A DNA stretch of 33,744 nucleotides from Fragilaria crotonensis. Its lineage: Eukaryota > Bacillariophyta > Fragilariophyceae > Fragilariales > Fragilariaceae. Below are positions 19,569 to 28,199 of the stretch, piece by piece. The notes below the pieces were generated by a model that saw nothing but the letters and a program-made list of their open reading frames with translations, searched no databases and was not told the DNA's origin. A program made the position numbers and the translations under genes. The stretch covers positions 1-33,744 of the forward strand of contig JAKSYS010000672.1 in assembly GCA_022925895.1 (NCBI GenBank). Direction: 5' to 3'. Position 1 is the first letter of the stretch. Every line of letters begins with the position of its first letter.

Positions 19569-21621
19569 CGACGGGAGTTGCGAAGCTTGTCGGCGCGACG
19601 TTGAAGACGGAGTGCGCGTTCTTGAGAGTCGCGAAGTGACGAAAGTCGTCGCGCTCAGCGAGCGAGGGAGGGCGCGATGCAACGTATCCCTGTTGTCGGA
19701 GACGGAGAGGGTACGAACGGTGCAGTTTGTTGGCTCGGATTCCGGAATTGAAGCGGGGCGGAGCGAAGTCTCGCGAGAAACGACGACGTTGATCGCGAGT
19801 GAACGGAGGAGGAGATGAGGGAGCCGTCGAAGCGACGGGAGGTTGCTGTAGGAGCGTTGACGGGAAGACCGAGAGGAAGAGAAGGATAACCGAAACGGTG
19901 GGAGCGAACGCGAGCATTGGGTGGCGGAGCACAACTTGGTGAAGATTGTTGGCGACCCAAGCCAAAATGGTGGTCCATGGGATGGCGGAAGCCAAATAGT
20001 AGATAGCTAGGTTAACCAGAATAGGAACCATAGCACAAATGGCAAAAGAGAAAGCAAGAAGTAGCCATGGGTTCGCACCTCGGATGAGGTGTGGGAGCGA
20101 ACGAGAAGAGGGCGCAATGTGTGGCTTGACTGGAAAGTCAAGCAGCCAAACGGAGGGATCCGGCGCCAACATGCTGAGATTTGCCCTTGGCGACGGTGCC
20201 GGAGCAGGAGGACGACGTTCTCCACCGGTGTGAGTGGCGGTCGTGTGCGTGACAGTCCAACGACGACACTTCTCGCACCAGTTGAAGGTTTTATCCTTCA
20301 CTTTCTTGGAATTGCTAGTTCCGGGAAGTGGTGGAATTGTGCGCCAGGATTTATGTTTGTTGGTGCGATCCTGGCGGGACCCAGAGGAGGAGGACGATCC
20401 GGACTTACGATTGAGTTCTGGACACTTGTTCGCCCAATGACCGGGTTTTCCACACTTGTGGCAATTGCCCTTCTTCGTCGTCGTTTCGGTCCCGGATGCC
20501 TGGGACTGAATCAACGTAAGTACCTCGGCTCGGGAGATACCTGCGGGGGCAGTTGCGACATTACCAAACGTCGCAGACGGAGCTCGGACATCAGGTGCAT
20601 GACTCGCTGGAGGCCATTCCTTTCTGTCAAATTGCGTACGGTACGCGTCTTCAGCTTGGCGACAAATATCTTGGAACGTCAATTTCTCAGCGACCATGTG
20701 AGCATGGGCGCCTGACTTTTCCTTGTATCCAATGTCGAGGAGCGCCTGATCAAGCCGCTGCTTCGTCGAACGAAGAGGGAAGCGGAAGTCTTCGTTTCCG
20801 GCTCCACCGGCCAAAAGGAAAGTTTTGAGCATCGTGAGCGTGAGGTTGTGGTCGTACTGACCTGCCGTGGTGAGCTCACGTGCGTCCTTGCGATAGTCAG
20901 CGGCGAGGGCTTCAAGGTTTTCGCCGGCGTACTGGGACGGGTGGCGAGCCTTGATTGCGGCCTTCAAGTCTTCAAAGCGCTCGATCGACGTCGACTGGAT
21001 CGTCTTGATAAGCTGGAGCCAAACGACGTGAAACGAGTCGTCGTCGTCCATCTTCTCTTTGATTTTGCTCATGAGAGCGGGATGGAGAGAAGAAAGAAGG
21101 AACTTGGTTGCGGCGAGGTCATTCAACTTGTCGTACTTGTCATAACGAAGAATCTGCTGGGAGCTGAGAGTCTTCGCTGTTGCGACGGTGTAGCGAGAGT
21201 GACTCCTGACGACGTTCGTCATCACGGAGGAGCTTTCGGGATCGGGGAGATAGGCGATGGTATCCATCCCACAATTGACGAGATGGTCCCAAACGGCGTT
21301 CTGGAAGTTGACGAGACTGCTCGCTTGGGTAAAGAGGGTTGTCATGCCGGTACGACGAAAGTTGTACCCCTTTTGTGAGGCGGAGGCATGGACAGGACGG
21401 AGTTGGTTTGGTGACGTGATGTCGTCGGCGGCGCTCGGATCGAGGCCGACCCAACCAGGAGCTGGCTTACCGCCAGTCCAAGCGGACCAATCATCCCTAG
21501 AAAGGGAGACAATGTTGCCCATAATGGGCTTATCGGGCCTATCAGAGGCGACGATAGGGTCGGAGACAGGTGGCGTCGGGGACGCGGTGACGGGGTCGGA
21601 AGTTGTAGTTGGAGACGCCAT
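19569..21621 (-). CDS. copia Gag with CCHC knuckle and internal hydrophobic domain
   Basis: Starts at the ATG 21621-21619 and stays open to 19168, but beyond about 19568 the protease frame is the meaningful one. The N-terminal capsid-like part (SLSRDDWSAWTGGKPAPGW onwards) is followed by a CCHC knuckle (CHKCGKPGHWANKC, residues 387-400). A second Cys/His group follows (C449, C452, H459, H464; C-x2-C-x6-H-x4-H). Then, unusually, residues about 518-592 hold two to three strongly hydrophobic stretches (LLLAFSFAICAMVPILVNL, IYYLASAIPW..., VSVILLFLSVFP). A basic Arg/Pro-rich tail follows. Ordinary copia Gag proteins have no membrane segments; the domain suggests membrane association of particles or of the polyprotein. 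Confidence 0.88.
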
Positions 21622-21949
21622 CTCGGAGAGATCAAAGGGAAGAGCTTGGAAAGGTCTTGAATGGAACTAGCACAGCGTGCGTTTAAACGTAGAATAAGTA
21701 GCCTAGTTGGTAACTTAGGCGCTCGGAGAGACTTGCTTGTAGGTTGGAAACCGTAGAGTAGAAGATAGTAGTCAACGGAGTTGACTCAGAGCTGCAGCGT
21801 AGGCGATTGCGGAGCAATCGGGAAACAGATCCTTGGAAAGGATCAGCCTGGGTGTCCTTGGAAAGGAAACAATGAATTCCTATAGAGAGGAATTGGCTTG
21901 CCTGGAAGGAAGCGTGAGGGGGTTAGCCTATAGATTGGGCAAAATAACC
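21622..21949 (-). other. Element leader with an array of GGA-loop stem-loops
   Basis: The 328-nt untranslated leader between the 5' LTR and gag. Stem-loops with loop GGA on the plus strand (UCC in the element RNA): 21620-21632 (5 bp, overlapping the gag start codon), 21640-21658 (7 bp, one G/G mismatch), 21742-21752 (4 bp), 21770-21786 (7 bp), 21804-21820 (7 bp), 21828-21844 (7 bp), 21852-21870 (7 bp, one mismatch) and 21896-21913 (7 bp, one bulge). A 3-bp version lies at 21722-21730. Two further hairpins have other loops: 21701-21720 (loop GGT) and 21875-21894 (6-nt loop). The repeated loop with unrelated stems implies selection on RNA structure. Packaging, dimerization or translational control are candidates. 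Confidence 0.8.
21937..21949 (-). other. Candidate primer-binding site
   Basis: On the coding strand GGTTATTTTGCCC follows directly after the 5' LTR. GGTTAT is also how the Drosophila copia site begins, which pairs with an internal part of initiator Met-tRNA; the rest differs. Position is right, the tRNA is not identified. Confidence 0.45.
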
Positions 21950-22267
21950 ACTTGAGGCTATCACCGGAGATGATACTCTAATCGTAGAAAATAGTACGTA
22001 GTACCGTAGGAAAATTACTGTAGGAAGGTTTTACACAAAGTACGTTCTGAGAAATTATAAGCTACTACAGTAAGATTCGGCACTCGATCGTATGAACGAC
22101 AAACTCGTCGAACGTGTCAAATGGCATTTGACATTTCGGGTAGTTCGTACGAAATTAGTTAGAGACCGGACAGTATAGCGTATCATGTTTCACATTTCGA
22201 TGGATGACCCTCACAGTAGCACAGTGCAACGATGGAATCGCAGTCCAGTGCAGCGTAGGTTTCAATT
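21950..22267 (-). repeat. 5' LTR (right)
   Basis: 318 bp; should contain the element's promoter. Nearly identical to the left LTR. It carries the same palindromes at 22116-22132 and 22144-22153, and a weak GGA-loop hairpin at 21960-21974. Confidence 0.95.
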
Positions 22268-22272
22268 CGGCA
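22268..22272 (+). repeat. Target-site duplication, right copy (CGGCA)
   Basis: Directly follows the right LTR and matches 15096-15100. Confidence 0.85.
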
Positions 22273-22452
22273 CAATCGACAGGCTGATGTTTTGACATTA
22301 CAGTATTCTTGACAGGAGTAACACATCACAGGATCGCAGACCTTTTGGGGCCATGGCACTTGTCCTTGCAACGCCAACGCTAGAACGCTGTTGATGGCCT
22401 CTTCTGCCCAACCGCGAGTCTCGGAAACGAGAGTAGTAGGTGAAGAAGTGAA

Positions 22453-23358
22453 ATGCCTCCGACTTGTCAAAGGAACCGGCTTGCGATTCTCCTGATCCTA
22501 TCGACCATTTGCGAGTTGCATTTACCGATGGCAACGTCCTGGACGAGTCGCCCCATCCAGAGGAGGATTCGTGCCCCCGTGTGGATGCAATCGTCATCTT
22601 CCTCGTCAAACTGGTTGACACGACAAGTATGTGGACCGCCCTTTTTGGCAATCATCACGGAACCGAATACTTGTGACAGCCAAGAACACATGAACGACGC
22701 ATTCAAGGCCATCGAAGCGGCGGTCTCGACGGAGCTAGTGTCTCTCGTGTCCATTCGAATTGTAAGATCTGAAACTAGCGCCAGCCAAGAGGAAATGGAG
22801 TCACGTGTCAAGGAGTTGACGAAGCGGGTCTTGGAACTTCAACGGACGAACTCATTTCACTTGGTCGTGTCAAGTGATTGGGTTGCCACTATCGATTCGT
22901 CGTTGGGAGTTGGTGTTCATGTCAAAGAAAGTCATCGAGCCATGATCACTAGTATCCGAAAGAGATTTGGTCAAGGCGTTTTGATTGGAACATCAGCTCA
23001 TAGCATCGAGTCCGCAGTCGATGCTGTTACCGAATATGCTCCTGATTATTTGTTCGTTGGGACTTGCTACGAAACCCAGTCCCATCCAGAAAAGGGAGCA
23101 GCGCAGCTGGAGGGGCCTTCCCTTCCTGGTCAAGTAGCGCACGCGATTCGAATGAAATTTGGCATTGCCCCAATAGTGCTTGCAATTGGAGGGATTGATG
23201 AGACTAATTGCTCGGAGCCCGTATCCACGTTCGGAGCCGATGGCGTCGCTGTCATCCGTGCCGTCCTGCAAGCGTCTAATCCAACAGATGCTGTTCGGCA
23301 GATTCACAGAACGATGCAAGTCAGTGGGAACCATCGTCATGTTGAAACTACTCCTTGA
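22453..23358 (+). CDS. TenI/ThiE-superfamily protein with N-terminal signal
   Basis: A 301-residue protein of the thiamine-phosphate synthase fold. Seen: GVGVHVKESH, GTSAHSIESAVDA, YLFVGTCYETQSHPEKG, VLAIGGID and GADGVAVIRAVLQ, all in the family order. The pyrophosphate-binding residues usual in true ThiE (the R-x-K pair and the Asn-Asp before the GVHL motif) are not evident. The YET...EKG...EG segment resembles bacterial TenI (thiazole tautomerase). So TenI-like is preferred over thiamine-phosphate synthase. Residues 9-22 are hydrophobic and followed by a Ser/Arg-rich stretch, suggesting a signal plus transit peptide; no clear Phe motif is seen. The ATG is 180 bp from the end of the retroelement's target duplication. 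Confidence 0.78.
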   Translation: MPPTCQRNRLAILLILSTICELHLPMATSWTSRPIQRRIRAPVWMQSSSSSSNWLTRQVCGPPFLAIITEPNTCDSQEHMNDAFKAIEAAVSTELVSLVSIRIVRSETSASQEEMESRVKELTKRVLELQRTNSFHLVVSSDWVATIDSSLGVGVHVKESHRAMITSIRKRFGQGVLIGTSAHSIESAVDAVTEYAPDYLFVGTCYETQSHPEKGAAQLEGPSLPGQVAHAIRMKFGIAPIVLAIGGIDETNCSEPVSTFGADGVAVIRAVLQASNPTDAVRQIHRTMQVSGNHRHVETTP

Positions 23359-23791
23359 CAATGCCTTGGTTATAGATGCAAATATAGGAATTTCAACAAA
23401 CATTCGTCCGTATGCTTCGTCATAACTTAAATCATCGAGGCAGCGCAGGTTAAGGGCTGTGTTCCTTGAAAATTTAAACAGGTAGGGCATTTCAACGTAG
23501 ATGACGCAACAAGCTGAAATAAAGATGGTCGTAGGATGCTTACGTTCTCTCCGTTTCTCGAACTACAATCAACGAAACGATTGGTGGCATTTTGGCGCGA
23601 TTCTGTACTTCAGACTTGAGCTCCGAAAGAAGGAAGTTTAACTGTTTGCTAGAGTTGCCGCATGCTGCATCTGATACGATACAGAACGTTTCACAAATCG
23701 TGCGAAATACATTAAAAGTTTGGACAATCTAATGAACTACACAAACTCATTAGGTGCCGTCGGTTTCGTGGACAGTACGCCTCCTTCAACT
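23359..23791. other. Convergent spacer, no gene seen
   Basis: Between the 3' ends of the TenI-like and RING-H2 genes. Short open frames only; nothing recognised. Confidence 0.55.
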
Positions 23792-24540
23792 CTAACTGGT
23801 TGGTATTCTGAATTGTCTGAACAAGGCGGCTTCGTCCGCTCGAATGGGTGGTTCCGAATCGATTTGGCAAAATTCTTGTCGGCAACAAGGGCATAGGACT
23901 TGCATCTTTTTCGTCAGCCAAGCAACAACACATTCCGTATGAAAAACATGTACGCAGTTCTCGAAGGACGAACAAGAAACAGAATCGCCTACTTCGTAGA
24001 GGAGAGGCAAATGACACAAACGGCGGGGACTTGCCGATGCCCGTTCTGCATATCCCCCAGTTGAAGCAAGGTGGACTCCGATTCCAGGATATCTCCTATC
24101 TCTACGTCGTCAAGGGTCGTTTCTCGCCTGTCCTCATCTGGCCTTTGATCGTTGCCTTCTTGCTTTTCTATCAGATCCTTTTCAGTCAAAATCATGGTCG
24201 TTGCTTTCAACGCGTCGGTGATTTGCCGTTTCCTCTGCGTTTGCATGGCTTCGGTCGCTTCCTCTCCCGTCAAGTTGTTCAAGGCAAGTTCACGACTCAC
24301 CATCTGTCGTATGGCCTCCCGTAGACGTTCATCATTTTGGAGCCACAAACGCCTTCTCCTGTAAACTATGCAGGGAGGAATAAAGCAGCAGATAACCAAT
24401 AAGAAGTACCAAGCGAGAAAACCGACAAACTGTACTAAATCCTGTTGTGATTGTGGTTTGTCGTTGAAGTACCTCGGATCAGCAACTGTGGCGTTCTTGC
24501 CGGCATCGAGGACGCTCTGAAGCAGACGCGAGCTTGTCAT
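23792..24540 (-). CDS. RING-H2 membrane protein (probable E3 ubiquitin ligase), one frame break
   Basis: A single-span RING-H2 protein. Residues 1-183 (24540-23989) include a transmembrane segment (VGFLAWYFLLVICCFIPPCIVY) followed by an Arg-rich cytosolic start, a charged helical region, and the first RING ligands CVIC. The frame then hits TAG, and the rest of the RING (EVGDSVSC ... CVHVFHTEC ... CPCCRQEF) continues in another frame to 23792. One missing base at about 23996-24004 (CTCTCCTCTACG on the coding strand) would join them into a canonical C3H2C3 RING with normal spacing, so it is treated as one gene of about 249 residues. The substrate is unknown. Confidence 0.85.
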
Positions 24541-24705
24541 AATGAATCTTCACTGAAGCTTCAATAAAGTTGAGGAGGAAGTGGGAAGGTATATGAAAAC
24601 AGTACGTGTGCCTCAGTTACTTGTTGAGGTCTTCACAAACGCCGTTCAATGCGTTCCTGATGGATGTGAGTAGATGTGAGTAATCGCCGGTTGTAGCATG
24701 CATAC

Positions 24706-24765
24706 GAGAATGCCTAATGCACTAACAATTAAGGCGCTAAATAAAGCACTAACCCAATCAAAATC
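24706..24765 (+). repeat. Left arm of the inverted repeat
   Basis: Perfect match to the right arm over the first 35 bases (through AATTAAGGCGCTAA), then a short variable block, then TAACCCAATCAAAATC in both. Confidence 0.85.
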
Positions 24766-25742
24766 TTCCAGATTTGGGGTGGGGTTGCCAAACCCCAAAA
24801 GGGTCATCGACCTCTTCAAAAAATATCAATTAGATTCAAATCCCATGAACAATCAAAGGATATGTATAATAGTATAAATTTGACCCGCATTTTTTGGGAA
24901 CAAAAGTAACGGTGCGTAGAATTTGAATCACATGAGTACTGGAGTACTACGGTAGACACGTTCGCACACTTTTGGAGATGCTCACTGCTCACAAAAAGTT
25001 ACTTCTGGGACCATGGACCCTCAACCCTCAACTGCAGACAATCTGCATGAAATATCTCTGTAGTTCATCCTTTCATCTTTGCTTGCAATCTGTGTCTGTA
25101 GTACATGTAGCAATTGTAGTCAGTATTTGTGACAATGGGATGAAGCTTTCTGGTTTTGATCAACATTCAAGCATTTCTGATGCAGGATGATGACAAAACA
25201 ACACCGTAGCGCTCTTCCTACTAGTATCATATCATACCGGTATCGGCGTGCGGCTTTTAAATCGAGTCCAGTAGCAGGTACGCGTAAAGCCATCCTACTC
25301 CAGTAAGGATTACAGTATGTCGCCACTGTGCATGAGAACGTTTCTTGGGTTCGTACAAGTTCTTCTACCACGCCGTTATTCGGTGCTTTGGGGTCGTAGA
25401 CTTGCAGTATAAAAATGATGTAGGTTTGTCATCCACGGCGTGGTCGTCGTTTCGCCTTGTTGAGGAATGTGTACTCCGTATGTACCGATACATTGTATAA
25501 ATTCTACAGGTATCGCGAGGATATGTATACGAGCACATGTATGCTTCACATATCATATGCATAAGGCATCAACTGCCGAATTTTTTCCATGTGATATGAC
25601 ATGATCTTACATGTGCGTGAGGTTTTAATTTTATTCACATATGTATGATTCTTTTTCACACAACAATGACTTCTTGATTCACTTAGAGACGGGGGTGCAA
25701 AAAATCTGTGACGACGAGACTCGAAATGATGACGTCTCCGCG

Positions 25743-25801
25743 GATTTTGATTGGGTTAGCGATTAGTTAGCGCCTTAATTGTTAGTGCATTAGGCATTCT
25801 C
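25743..25801 (-). repeat. Right arm of the inverted repeat
   Basis: Inverted partner of 24706-24765. It ends 51 bp before the first ATG of the XRCC3-like gene. Confidence 0.85.
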
Positions 25802-25852
25802 CGTTCACCGCGCCAGGTCCAACGTAACGAAGTAACCCTTGCATCGAAAGGG

Positions 25853-26750
25853 ATGAATGTGATTACAACGTCGTCTACCGCAGAAGCTGCTCGACCATGC
25901 ACAGCTTTGGCGTTGTTGACTTCTAAAGGGTCACGACGGCGATTGGCAATGCTTCGCTTTCGCGACGACAATGAAACCAATCCTGATTTCGACCTTGGTT
26001 TAGGCATCACCGAACTCGCAGGTACCGCCGGTTGTGGAAAGACGCAGATTGCCTTGAGCGTATGTGTGACTTGTGCATGCACTCGCCTGGAAGTCCCAGA
26101 CCTGTCTTTGCCTGGTTTCGGAAAAGCGATATATATCTCGCTTGGAGAAGGAACATCGCAGCGAGTCATCGCAAAAAAGGCTATCTCAAATGGCTGCTGC
26201 TCGTTTAGCGAGTCCCACAGCCCACCTGGCAGGCCAGTCGATCACATCAGTACTGGGGAGAATTCTCACACGGTTTATACGGAATCAAGACGAGTTCGAA
26301 ACTTTTGTTTTTCATGAACTTCCTCGAGTTTTAGGTCAAGATAACGATATCGCTTTTGTTGCAGTCGACAGCATCGCCTCCATGTATAGAGCGTTGGACA
26401 AAAGCCGTTCAAACGGTGCAGTAGAACGAAGCGGCTGTCTTTTCAGCATTGCGGCACAGATCAAGAAACTGTCGGGGCATCATCGCGTTCCTTTCGTTAT
26501 TATCAACCAGGTGACGACCGATTTCAAATCAAGCGGCAATTCAAACATTCCTGCTTTGGGATTATCTTGGGCCAATTGCGTGAATGTCAGCTACTTTCTA
26601 TCCCGGGATGAAAATTCCCCGCGATTGGTATTGCGTGAACGGAAAGATGCTGCTTTAGGACGTGACACCTCATCCTTCAAGTTTCAACGCAGAATTCGTA
26701 TAGGATTGTCTCCCTGTCGAGGCCCAAGTGCTGTGAGCTTTTTTCATTGA
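25853..26750 (+). CDS. RAD51 paralogue, XRCC3-like, one frame break
   Basis: A RecA-fold ATPase for homologous recombination repair. Seen: GLGITELAGTAGCGKTQIAL (GITELAG plus Walker A, closest to XRCC3), IYISLGEG, Walker B region IAFVAVDSIA, VPFVIINQVT and ALGLSWANCVNV (compare ALGITWAN in XRCC3). The first part (25853 to about 26178) and the second (about 26173 to 26750) are in different frames; removing one A from the A6 run at 26173-26178 would unite them, giving about 298 residues. The frame is open upstream of the first ATG to about 25757, inside the inverted-repeat arm. No N-terminal helix-hairpin-helix domain is seen, so the start may be truncated or lie in an unseen exon. Confidence 0.82.
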
Positions 26751-26978
26751 CAGCGCTGGTGTTGAAGGCTTTGACGCTAAGGATCGCTGCTTGCAAACCA
26801 AATTCTAGACATTCCATATCTTCTTCTCGCCTCACTACAATCCTGTTTGAATATAAGCCAGTCTATTACATCGAAACGTGCTGAAGGTTGCTAATCGTGC
26901 GAAACTGACATTCCACGTAGTTTGTCGGCCCTGAGTTCATTGACAGTCAGCCTTCGGTAGTAATAATCCAATTGCCCA

Positions 26979-28199
26979 TCATGCAACAACAATCATCTCG
27001 ACCTTGATCGAAGCAAGACTGCTTCGTTTATAACACATCTGCTTCTCTCTACCGACGGCGGGAACAACAATTCGAGACCCCGACGCGCTTTCGGTCAATG
27101 GATTCTCCCTCATTTCATGTAAACCCAACTCATCTGCCATAAGAGTCATCACAAACCGCTTCGGCCGGAATGTTCGAACCACATTGTTTATGAGTGATTT
27201 GTAAGAGGCAACCTTTTGGTTGGTCTCAAAGCTGGCATACGACGACCCAGATTCCGGGGTAATGTGAATCGTGGAATAGGACCTGAAAAGGATCGCATTC
27301 ATGGAGTATCCACACGGCTCAAAAGCACGAGCGTCGATAATTGATCCTGGGCAAAGCGCATCGATCCCCGATTTCGAGGTCATCTCTCGGGAAATGCGCG
27401 CAGCCTCTTCATCTTTTGCTTCATCTTCCTTTTTCCCATATTGCTCGTAATAGAAGACACGGGCAACATCCGGATCCACGTCGAACATCATTAAGTTAAG
27501 GACCCGGTCAGTATCCGTGTCCGGGTTCACTCTGATCGTCTGATCAGCGACAAAAACAAACCAGTGATCCGAGGTCACAGGTCCAAGCGTGTATCCGTTC
27601 CCATCCAGGCGTTCGCACAGGTTTCGATGACTCGAGAGATAGTCGAGTTCTTGGTGAAAAGACTGATGTGGAAACGCTTGGTCGACGGGGAAGCTGAAGT
27701 TTTTCCTACTGTAGCCCACCCAGTCTATCTCCAATTCAAGGCGACGGGCAAGGTCAATCAATACGCCGATGCATCGAAGGAGTGTCGTCGTTCCACAAGT
27801 CTTAAGTACTAGGAGGTGAGGATAAACAAACAGCGATGATTCTGAGAGCACGTAAGCGTCCAAATACTGGTTGGAGACACAGGAGAGGATTGTGCACCTA
27901 GCCCGTGCACACAGGCGATCAAGGTCTTGACGTTCAAGACGGCGAAGGCCAATCCTGCCCCCTTCTTCCGGCTCGACGTAGTCCACCGTATGCCTGAAGC
28001 GTACTTCAAGGGTTTTCTCAGGACCTTCAAAAACCCCGTTATACTCGCGGTAAAGTTCCCCTGAGTTATCGTCGTCCATGCCGTAGTCAGGGGAAGGTTG
28101 AATAATGTTGACGACTTCAATGATGTGATCGTTGCTTGAGTCGCTAGTTACGGATTCATTTGAATGGGGTGATGCCATTTCACCATCCATCTTAATCAC
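26979..28199 (-). CDS. S-adenosylmethionine decarboxylase proenzyme
   Basis: Makes decarboxylated AdoMet for spermidine/spermine synthesis in the cytosol. 406 residues. Seen: FEGPEKTLEVRF (residues 57-68), the self-cleavage site YVLSESSLFV with the pyruvoyl-forming Ser121 after Glu120, KTCGTT with catalytic Cys135, CGYSMNAI (296-303) and IHITPESGSSYASFE (311-325) holding the processing Ser299 and His313. All catalytic residues are present. An acidic N-terminal extension of about 50 residues precedes the domain, longer than in animals. An insert at about 255-275 (KKEDEAKDEEAAR) is also unusual. It converges on the XRCC3-like gene with a 228-bp spacer. Confidence 0.95.
   Translation of the reverse strand: MIKMDGEMASPHSNESVTSDSSNDHIIEVVNIIQPSPDYGMDDDNSGELYREYNGVFEGPEKTLEVRFRHTVDYVEPEEGGRIGLRRLERQDLDRLCARARCTILSCVSNQYLDAYVLSESSLFVYPHLLVLKTCGTTTLLRCIGVLIDLARRLELEIDWVGYSRKNFSFPVDQAFPHQSFHQELDYLSSHRNLCERLDGNGYTLGPVTSDHWFVFVADQTIRVNPDTDTDRVLNLMMFDVDPDVARVFYYEQYGKKEDEAKDEEAARISREMTSKSGIDALCPGSIIDARAFEPCGYSMNAILFRSYSTIHITPESGSSYASFETNQKVASYKSLINNVVRTFRPKRFVMTLMADELGLHEMRENPLTESASGSRIVVPAVGREKQMCYKRSSLASIKVEMIVVA

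Larger units (their letters stand above)
15101..22267 (-). mobile_element. Full-length Ty1/copia LTR retrotransposon (diatom CoDi-like)
   Basis: A 7.17-kb element transcribed leftwards, complete from 5' LTR (right) to 3' LTR (left). It has a candidate primer-binding site, leader, gag, protease, integrase, reverse transcriptase, RNase H and polypurine tract. The order integrase before RT makes it copia-type. The LTRs differ by one substitution and one homopolymer base, and a 5-bp target duplication flanks it, so insertion is recent. Gag, protease and pol lie in three frames, each step being -1. Both steps fall near short homopolymers and could be assembly deletions in a single gag-pol frame or genuine frameshift sites. 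Confidence 0.95.
24706..25801. mobile_element. Non-coding element bounded by ~60-bp inverted repeats (MITE-like)
   Basis: 24706-24765 and 25743-25801 are inverted copies of each other (about 90% identical, beginning GAGAATGCCTAATGCACTAA). The ~980 bases between contain no credible gene; a short hairpin (GGGGTT/AACCCC) lies at 24781-24796 and GTAC-like runs occur near 25200-25550. The structure fits a non-autonomous DNA transposon. No target duplication could be identified at the outer edges, which leaves the call open. It sits between the divergent RING-H2 and XRCC3-like genes. Confidence 0.5.

Noticed and set aside
15760..20715. Long plus-strand frames inside the retroelement
   Set aside because: Antisense shadows caused by GC-rich codon use; no domains.
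22268..22470. Cys-rich minus-strand frame interrupted by the retroelement, with more Cys-rich sequence at 14869-15093
   Set aside because: Joining the flanks at the target site runs into a stop after about 13 codons, and no splice acceptor rescues it. The start is TTG and no family is recognised, so a disrupted gene is not shown.
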